Part shown: positions 13,946-18,322 of the stretch, in pieces | How positions within the stretch are numbered: the first letter of the stretch is position 1 | Layout of the letters: each line of letters begins with the position of its first letter | From: JBIOJM01 sp044450785 | GTDB taxonomy: Bacteria > Planctomycetota > Planctomycetia > Isosphaerales > Isosphaeraceae | Assembly (NCBI GenBank): GCA_044450785.1 | Contig: JBIOJM010000202.1 | Location: forward strand, 1 to 18,322 | Length of the DNA stretch: 18,322 bases | Direction of reading: 5' to 3' | Notes under the pieces: generated by a model | Seen by the model: the letters and a program-made list of their open reading frames with translations, nothing else | Databases searched by the model: none | Told to the model about the DNA's origin: nothing | Translations under genes and position numbers: made by a program

Positions 13946-15568
13946 TTACCCTACGGCGGCTTCTGCAGCCGGCGGCTGCCGAGGTGCGATCTCGATCCCG
14001 ACCCGGTCGTTTTCGCGGAGGAACTCAATGAGCGCCCGCGTGAGCGTACCGGTATCGTCCATCCGCCGGACCTTGTTCTGCCCGCCGAGCCTGCCTCGCC
14101 GTCGCATCCAGGCTTCGAAGCTGCCCGGCCGCGCCACGATGAGCGCCGGCTGCGGCAAGCCCACACCCGGGCCGCGGTGTGCTCGATAATCGGCGTTTCG
14201 CCGCGAAAGACCGGCGTCCAGAACGTCGCGAAAGAGCTCCGCCGCCGCCGGCTCCTTCAGAAACTCGACGATGAACTGGTGAAAACCCAGACGCCCGGCG
14301 AAGAGCGGGCCCACATGCCAGTCGCGCATCGTTGCGCCCGTCGCCGCCGCTGCCTCCGCGATCGCGGCCTCGACTTCCTCGTTGATCACATGCTCGCCGA
14401 AGGCGGAGAGCGTATCGTTCGTGCGCCCCGTGAACGTGATCAAGGGGGGATCGAGCGACTCGAAACGGATCGTGTCGCCGATCACATGCGCCCACAAGCC
14501 CGCGCAGGTCGAAACGACGATCGCATAATTGACGCCGGGCTGTGCGGTCAAGAGCCAATCCCGGGAGGGATGGGACGAGCCGAGCTCTTGGGCGGGAACG
14601 AACTCGTAAAAGATCCCGTGGTCGTGCATGAGCCTAAGCAGGCCGGTCGCTGGATCGCCGAACGCGATGAATCCTTCAGAGCTCGCATAACTTTCCTGAA
14701 GCCGGATCGCCGGCGACCCCAGGATCGATCGAAACGATTCGCGGTAAGGGTCGAACTTGACGCCTCCGTGGACAACCACCTCCAGGTGCGGCCAGACCTC
14801 GACGAGCGTCGACTTGCCGGTCTCGCCGAGCAGGCGCTCGAAGAACAAGAGCAGCCAGCTCGGAACTCCGCCCAACAGCGTGATCCTCTCCGAAGAGCTC
14901 GTGATTGCGAGCCGGGCGAGCTTGTGGTCCCAGTCGGCCTCCAGGGCCAGCTCCAGCGATGGAAACGTGTAGGGACGCAACAGTGGGGAGATCTCCCACG
15001 CGGCGATTCCACTCAGGTCACCCTGGAAGACACCGGGGGCCGGCTCCGCGAGATCGGTCGATCCTCCCAGAAAACAGAGCCGCCCGTGGAAGAGCCGAGA
15101 ATCCGGCCGAGACCACATGTGGAAGGCGAGCATCGTTCGGGCGGCCTTCCGGTTCGACGCGGCCATCTCGGCCGAGACGGGGATGTACTTGGTCACCCCG
15201 CGTGTCGTCCCGCTCGAGAGCGCCAGGAACGGAATACGGCCAGGCCAGGTGAGGTCTTGAAAGACCGGATAGCGATCGCGCAGGTAGGCATCCCACAGGT
15301 CTTCATAGGTTCGGATCGGGACTTCCCGCTGAAAATCGGCCACCGAGCCGATCCGGTCGAAGCGATGGTCCCGGCCGAACTGTGTCTGCCTCGCCTTTCG
15401 AACCAAACGGCCCAGCACCCGCTCTTGAATGCGGATCGGCCGGGACCGGGCGAGTTTCCGGCAGCGCAACCTGGCATCAAGCTGAAAACCAAGGTTGACC
15501 AGGCGCCGCACCGCCGCTGTTCCGGCCAGCCGGGACCAACCCGTGCTGGAGCCTGCTTTCAAGTCCAT
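13946..15568 (-). CDS. GH3-family acyl-adenylating enzyme
   Basis: A 540-residue member of the GH3 (auxin-responsive promoter) superfamily, which activates carboxylic acids as acyl-AMP and transfers them to an amine or thiol. The phosphate-binding loop is SSGTTRGVTKYIP (118-130). Next come YASSEGFIA (from 294), GDTIRF (364-369), TGRTNDTLSAFGEHV (from about 380) and GQNKVRR near the C-terminus (496-502), in the order and spacing of the family. ATG15568 has GAGGG just before it; GTG15592 is a longer option. Its start lies within the 3' end of the hydrolase gene, so the two are likely translationally coupled. The convergent ACP is an obvious candidate acceptor, but plant GH3 proteins conjugate free amino acids, so that is not certain. 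Substrate unknown. Confidence 0.87.
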   Translation of the reverse strand: MDLKAGSSTGWSRLAGTAAVRRLVNLGFQLDARLRCRKLARSRPIRIQERVLGRLVRKARQTQFGRDHRFDRIGSVADFQREVPIRTYEDLWDAYLRDRYPVFQDLTWPGRIPFLALSSGTTRGVTKYIPVSAEMAASNRKAARTMLAFHMWSRPDSRLFHGRLCFLGGSTDLAEPAPGVFQGDLSGIAAWEISPLLRPYTFPSLELALEADWDHKLARLAITSSSERITLLGGVPSWLLLFFERLLGETGKSTLVEVWPHLEVVVHGGVKFDPYRESFRSILGSPAIRLQESYASSEGFIAFGDPATGLLRLMHDHGIFYEFVPAQELGSSHPSRDWLLTAQPGVNYAIVVSTCAGLWAHVIGDTIRFESLDPPLITFTGRTNDTLSAFGEHVINEEVEAAIAEAAAATGATMRDWHVGPLFAGRLGFHQFIVEFLKEPAAAELFRDVLDAGLSRRNADYRAHRGPGVGLPQPALIVARPGSFEAWMRRRGRLGGQNKVRRMDDTGTLTRALIEFLRENDRVGIEIAPRQPPAAEAAVG

Positions 15569-16421
15569 CGTCCCTCTGACCTTTGTGATCACTCAGAAAT
15601 CGGTAAGGGTCGAGGTCTACCGGGATCGTCTTGAGCTGATCGCGGAGATAGCGCGAGACGAGCTGGTTTACCAGAGGGGCCTTCTCGATCTGCGGCGCGT
15701 GCCCGCAGTGGGGAATCACCACCTGGCGCACTCTCGAGATGCTCTCGGCCGCCCGAATGGAGCCGCGCACGTCGGAGAGCACGCGGTCGTTCGCGCCCCA
15801 GATCACCAAGGTCGGGTGTGGCACCAACGGGAGGAGCGAAGCGACCGAGTGGCCCAACGTGCCTCGGAGCGTTCGCAGGACCCCTCTTTTCCATCTGCGG
15901 TCCTCAAACTTGCGGTCGAAAGCGTGCACCAGCGCCGCGGTGGCGAAATGGTCGCGATGAAACGCCGACTTGACCAGGCTGGCGTGATCGCCGCGCCTCA
16001 CCCCCTCGATCATCGGCAGGTTCTCGGATCCGTGAAGACCCGAAGGGCAGATCAGGACGAGCTTGGCGACGTTTTCTGGGCGTCTGGTGGCATAAGTCAG
16101 GATCACCTGAGAACCGAGGCTCGAGCCGACCAAGTGATAAGGAGGCCGCTGCACGAATTCGTCGAGGAAGCGTGCGAGCCGATCCGTCAGGTAACCGACC
16201 GATATCTCGCCGCCGGACTCGATCCGCTCGTGGAGTGCATCGCCGTCATAAACCAGGATCTCGGGAACCTTCAGATCGAAATCTCGTGAGAGGTAGGCTC
16301 GGTTAGCGAACCAGCTTTCCGGCTGCTCCGCCAAACCATTGACCAGGACCAGCGGTATCGACCGCTTGTCAGGGTGCGGCAGATCAGGCACGTCGAACCG
16401 CTCGCGCACGTTCGGAAACAT
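15477..16421 (-). CDS. alpha/beta hydrolase overlapping the GH3 gene
   Basis: A 314-residue alpha/beta hydrolase without a signal peptide. The catalytic set is visible: oxyanion region LVLVNGLAEQPESWF, nucleophile elbow GSSLG (Ser101), acid in WGANDRV (D212) and histidine in PHCGHAPQIEKA (H241). It could be a thioesterase, esterase or acyltransferase. Beside an ACP and an acyl-adenylating enzyme, an acyl-ester or thioester role is likely, but that is inference. The start is decided by GGGAGGT 10 nt before ATG16421; ATG16460 has no such site. The last 31 codons (15477-15568) run through the GH3 start in another frame, and the usual fold ends near PYRFLS, just before the overlap. The tail may be an extension gained by a lost stop codon. 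Confidence 0.82.
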   Translation of the reverse strand: MFPNVRERFDVPDLPHPDKRSIPLVLVNGLAEQPESWFANRAYLSRDFDLKVPEILVYDGDALHERIESGGEISVGYLTDRLARFLDEFVQRPPYHLVGSSLGSQVILTYATRRPENVAKLVLICPSGLHGSENLPMIEGVRRGDHASLVKSAFHRDHFATAALVHAFDRKFEDRRWKRGVLRTLRGTLGHSVASLLPLVPHPTLVIWGANDRVLSDVRGSIRAAESISRVRQVVIPHCGHAPQIEKAPLVNQLVSRYLRDQLKTIPVDLDPYRFLSDHKGQRDDGLESRLQHGLVPAGRNSGGAAPGQPWFSA

Positions 16422-16483
16422 GGGTGCCCTTACCTCCCTGCTCTCGAGCCTAGCTTTCATAGATGTCGGTGTCGAGAAGGGCC

Positions 16484-16756
16484 TTATTCAACGGTGCTCA
16501 GCCACCAAGGCCGCTCCTCTCTAACCTTCATGGCGTGTTCAACGGCCTGGTCGAGCAAATCGGCATCGTCGCGCATGGCTCCGATCGAACCCAGGCCGGG
16601 ATCGGCTGCGTCGCTTGCCGTTTGCTGCCCTCTTGTCAGCTCGCGGAGCAGCAGGCGGACGGCCTCGGCCATCGCGTCATCGACGGACGCGAAACGGCCG
16701 CTGTGGACGGCCGTCTGTACCAAGCTTTCCAAATCATTGGGTAATTGAATGGTCAT
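16484..16756 (-). CDS. ParD-like ribbon-helix-helix antitoxin without an adjacent toxin
   Basis: A 90-residue protein. Residues 1-45 (MTIQLPNDLESLV, then GRFASVDDAMAEAVRLLL) are a ribbon-helix-helix DNA-binding domain of the CopG/ParD type, with the typical VxSGRFASVDDA pattern. The rest (LGSIGAMRDDADLLDQAV, ending REERPWWLSTVE) resembles C-termini of orphan planctomycete antitoxin-like proteins, from memory. The start is fixed by AGGAGG at 16766-16771, 9 nt before ATG16756; the ATG at 16765 directly abuts that site. No ParE or PIN toxin is seen next to it. It lies 62 bp before the hydrolase and may be cotranscribed. It could regulate its own promoter or the operon. A toxin elsewhere in the genome cannot be excluded. 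Confidence 0.65.
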   Translation of the reverse strand: MTIQLPNDLESLVQTAVHSGRFASVDDAMAEAVRLLLRELTRGQQTASDAADPGLGSIGAMRDDADLLDQAVEHAMKVREERPWWLSTVE

Positions 16757-17079
16757 ACGCTGCATCCTCCTGTTTAATCCACCTTACCACAACGGTCGGG
16801 CTGTGCCAACCGACGGAGTGCATGCGGCTCGCATACAGAGGGAGGCGGTCGCCATGGATGTTAAGGGGCTTCGAGTTATACCTTAACGTCATGTCAAGCA
16901 GCTTAAAAAGGTCCGCTCGTCGGTCCGGGACGCTCGAGCCCGGCTTCTTGACGTCCGCCCACTCGCACTTGAAGATGGATGTTGGAGCGTGGAGATTCCA
17001 TGAGCAGCGAGAGTCATCGTTGACTCGCCGGCCAGCGCGCGAGAAGCTGCTGGCGGAGCACCGATCCAAGGTGGCAATC
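16757..17079. other. intergenic region with inverted repeat and scattered promoter elements
   Basis: About 320 bp separate the divergent antitoxin and TIGR01777 genes. It holds an inverted repeat (16853-16893), a TTGGCA-17-TAAGGT promoter candidate for the antitoxin on the minus strand (16809 to 16781), and a TTGACG (16948-16953) on the plus strand without a good partner. A minus-strand open frame (CEWADVKKPGSSVPD at about 16930-16980) gives no recognisable family. No gene is supported. Confidence 0.4.
16853..16893. repeat. GTTAAGG inverted repeat, possible operator
   Basis: Perfect arms GTTAAGG (16860-16866) and CCTTAAC (16881-16887) are 14 bp apart; with one gap the match extends outward to CATG on both sides (16853 and 16893). 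On the minus strand it encloses a TATAAC (16880-16875) and has a TTGACA beside it (16897-16892), but only 11 bp separate these, too short for sigma70. Ribbon-helix-helix antitoxins usually bind palindromes in their own promoters, so an operator is plausible. Confidence 0.35.
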
Positions 17080-18099
17080 ATGCGTGTGTTTATTGCGGGG
17101 GGTTCGGGTCTGATTGGTCGTAGCCTGGCTCTTGACTTGCTGAATGGAGGCCATGAACCAGTCATCCTTTCTCGGGATGCCGACCACCTCCGCCGTGAGC
17201 GCGCGATGTGGCCGTATCAAGTCGTGGCGGGCGATCCGACGACTGCCGGCCGATGGCAGGAGGCCATCGACGGCTGCGACGCGGTCGTCAATTTGGCCGG
17301 CCACAACATCTTTGCCAAACGATGGAACTCGGAGATCAAGCGCACGCTTCGCGACAGCCGGGTCCATAGCGCGGAGCAGTTGGTCGCCGCGATCAAGCAG
17401 GCGCGATCGCGCCCCCGCGTTTTCGTCCAGGGCTCGGCGATTGGTTTCTACGGTCCGAAGGGCGACGAAGAGCTCGACGAGTCGAGCCCCTCGGGCAGCG
17501 ATTTCCTCGCGGTGCTCAGCCGGGAGTGCGAGGAGGTGTCGGCAACGATCGAGGCGGCCGGTGTCCGCCGGGCCGTCGTCCGGACGGGAATCGTCCTCGC
17601 ACCGGGCGCGGGTGCATTACAGATCATGACCCCGATCTTCAAGCTAGCCCCGGGCGCCCCGATCGGCAGCGCCGGGCGCTTCCTGGCCAAGGGCAGCCAG
17701 TGGATGAGCTGGATCCACATCGACGACATCGTGGGGATCATCCGCCTGGCCGTTGAAAACGCCGGAGCTTCCGGTCCGTTGAACGGCACGGCGCCCGAGC
17801 CGGTCCGCAACGCCGAGTTCGCCAAGACGTTCTCCAGCGTGCTCCGCACACGTCTGACACCGTGGAGGGTCTTTGTTCCATTCGGGCCCCCGGACGGGTT
17901 GCTCAATCTTGTGCTCGGCGAGGTGGCCGGCATCATCACGACCGGACAGAAGGTGCTGCCCGCGAAAGCGCTCGCGCTGGGTTATTCCTTCAAATATCCC
18001 CGCCTGGCCGGCGCACTGCGCGCCATCGTCACGCACGTCCCTGCCGCCGTGGTGCCGGTTGAAACGACGCATGCGGCCGGAAGCCATGCCCACCACTGA
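17080..18099 (+). CDS. TIGR01777-family NAD(P)-binding epimerase/oxidoreductase
   Basis: A 339-residue extended short-chain dehydrogenase of the TIGR01777 (SDR39U1/YfcH-like) group. It begins MRVFIAGGSGLIGRSL with the dinucleotide-binding GGxGLIG. Then come DAVVNLAGHNIFAKRW, a typical segment of this family, and FVQGSAIGFYGPKGDEELDE in the active-site region. WIHIDDIVGIIRLAVEN follows, and the DUF1731-type C-terminus includes GYSFKYPRLAGALRAI. Its substrate is unknown in all homologues I know. It ends in a His-rich tail (SHAHH) beyond the usual length of about 300. ATG17080 has GGTGG 5 nt upstream; the open frame continues to 16615 but is not homologous there. It converges with the partial gene at the right edge. 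Confidence 0.9.
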   Translation: MRVFIAGGSGLIGRSLALDLLNGGHEPVILSRDADHLRRERAMWPYQVVAGDPTTAGRWQEAIDGCDAVVNLAGHNIFAKRWNSEIKRTLRDSRVHSAEQLVAAIKQARSRPRVFVQGSAIGFYGPKGDEELDESSPSGSDFLAVLSRECEEVSATIEAAGVRRAVVRTGIVLAPGAGALQIMTPIFKLAPGAPIGSAGRFLAKGSQWMSWIHIDDIVGIIRLAVENAGASGPLNGTAPEPVRNAEFAKTFSSVLRTRLTPWRVFVPFGPPDGLLNLVLGEVAGIITTGQKVLPAKALALGYSFKYPRLAGALRAIVTHVPAAVVPVETTHAAGSHAHH

Positions 18100-18105
18100 C
18101 TCGCT

Positions 18106-18123
18106 TCAAGTACGCTTACTTGA
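18106..18123. terminator. small hairpin between convergent genes
   Basis: TCAAGTA (18106-18112) and TACTTGA (18117-18123) form a 7-bp perfect stem with a CGCT loop, 7 bp after the TIGR01777 stop. It overlaps the stop codon of the opposing gene. The stem is AT-rich and no T-run follows, so it is a weak candidate for bidirectional termination only. Confidence 0.25.
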
Positions 18124-18322
18124 GCACGAGCCCCAGAAATAGACCCGCGCCGAAGGTCGAGATAAGGGTCAGGATGAGGGCGATCAGAGCGATCCGAGGG
18201 CGTTGTTCGACGAATCGAGCGGCCGGATCGAACCATTTCGGATAGCCGGGACGAACCTTGGCGACCATCGGGCCTTGAAAAGCGGCCGGCGGTTGTTTGG
18301 GTTCGGGTGTACGCTTCGTCTC
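18116..18322 (-). CDS. C-terminal part of a small single-pass membrane protein (partial)
   Basis: The 3' end of a gene that begins beyond the right edge; 68 codons and the TAA are present. The sequence is ETKRTPEPKQPPAAF, then MVAKVRPGYPKWFDPA, then a hydrophobic segment IALIALILTLISTFGAGLFL with the C-terminus LGLVLK. It has one membrane segment at the very end and a Pro/Lys-rich stretch before it, resembling a tail-anchored or C-terminally anchored protein. No family is recognised. An internal ATG (18266-18268) could allow a shorter, complete protein of 50 residues. Confidence 0.6.
   Translation of the reverse strand, partial: ETKRTPEPKQPPAAFQGPMVAKVRPGYPKWFDPAARFVEQRPRIALIALILTLISTFGAGLFLGLVLK

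Noticed and set aside
13553..15634. 693-residue plus-strand ORF opposite GH3
   Set aside because: It covers the ACP start in a different frame and then runs antisense to the recognisable GH3 gene. Its composition is Arg/Pro-rich and no domain is seen. It is a high-GC shadow.
16875..16897. TTGACA and TATAAC on the minus strand upstream of the antitoxin
   Set aside because: Each box is near consensus, but only 11 bp separate them, too short for a sigma70 promoter. I kept only the inverted repeat.
1..18322. CRISPR array, rRNA, intact transposase
   Set aside because: No regularly spaced repeats of 20-40 bp, no rRNA-like segments and no complete DDE, HUH or recombinase gene were seen on either strand.

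Overview
The window looks like chromosomal DNA from a high-GC planctomycete, perhaps of the Isosphaeraceae/Gemmataceae type. This rests on several things: a DUF1080 domain fused to an esterase, a large secreted beta-helix/LamG protein, a GH3-type adenylating enzyme, a TIGR01777 epimerase, a SEC-C mini-protein, long antisense ORFs typical of high GC, and short intergenic tandem repeats. The genus is inference; no marker gene is present.

Layout. 1-930: a SEC-C mini-protein behind a good sigma70-like promoter, a long inverted repeat, and a C-terminal fragment of a serine beta-lactamase/esterase. 934-3203 (-): a two-gene unit encoding a secreted DUF1080-esterase fusion followed by a subclass B3-like metallo-beta-lactamase, with its own promoter. 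3204-3873: a gene graveyard with recognisable scraps of a tyrosine recombinase, an ankyrin repeat and a Tat leader. 3874-7065 (+): a 1063-residue exported beta-helix + LamG protein. 7184-8512 (+): a GT1-type glycosyltransferase. 8513-9056: no intact gene, but one more coding scrap and a second copy of an AGTATAATGGC promoter-like motif. 9057-11955 (-): an MFS sugar-type transporter followed by an NCS1-like permease. 12138-12551 (+): a small membrane protein with an HExxH motif, bracketed by heptamer repeats and a CGCCAAG repeat.

12632-16756 is the most cohesive block: a Wza-like export lipoprotein (-), a divergent stand-alone acyl carrier protein (+), a convergent GH3 acyl-adenylating enzyme (-) whose start overlaps the 3' end of an alpha/beta hydrolase (-), and a ParD-like antitoxin with no toxin (-). 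ACP + adenylating enzyme + hydrolase is a plausible small acyl-activation and transfer pathway, perhaps decorating an exported product. That link is inference from adjacency. 17080-18099 (+) is a TIGR01777 NAD(P)-dependent epimerase-like protein, convergent with the 3' end of a small membrane protein that runs off the right edge.

I found no CRISPR array, no intact RNA gene, no intact transposase and no origin. No complete, clearly new multi-gene system is evident. The best candidates for novelty are the ACP/GH3/hydrolase block, the DUF1080-esterase/metallo-beta-lactamase pair and the inverted repeat at 481-573.
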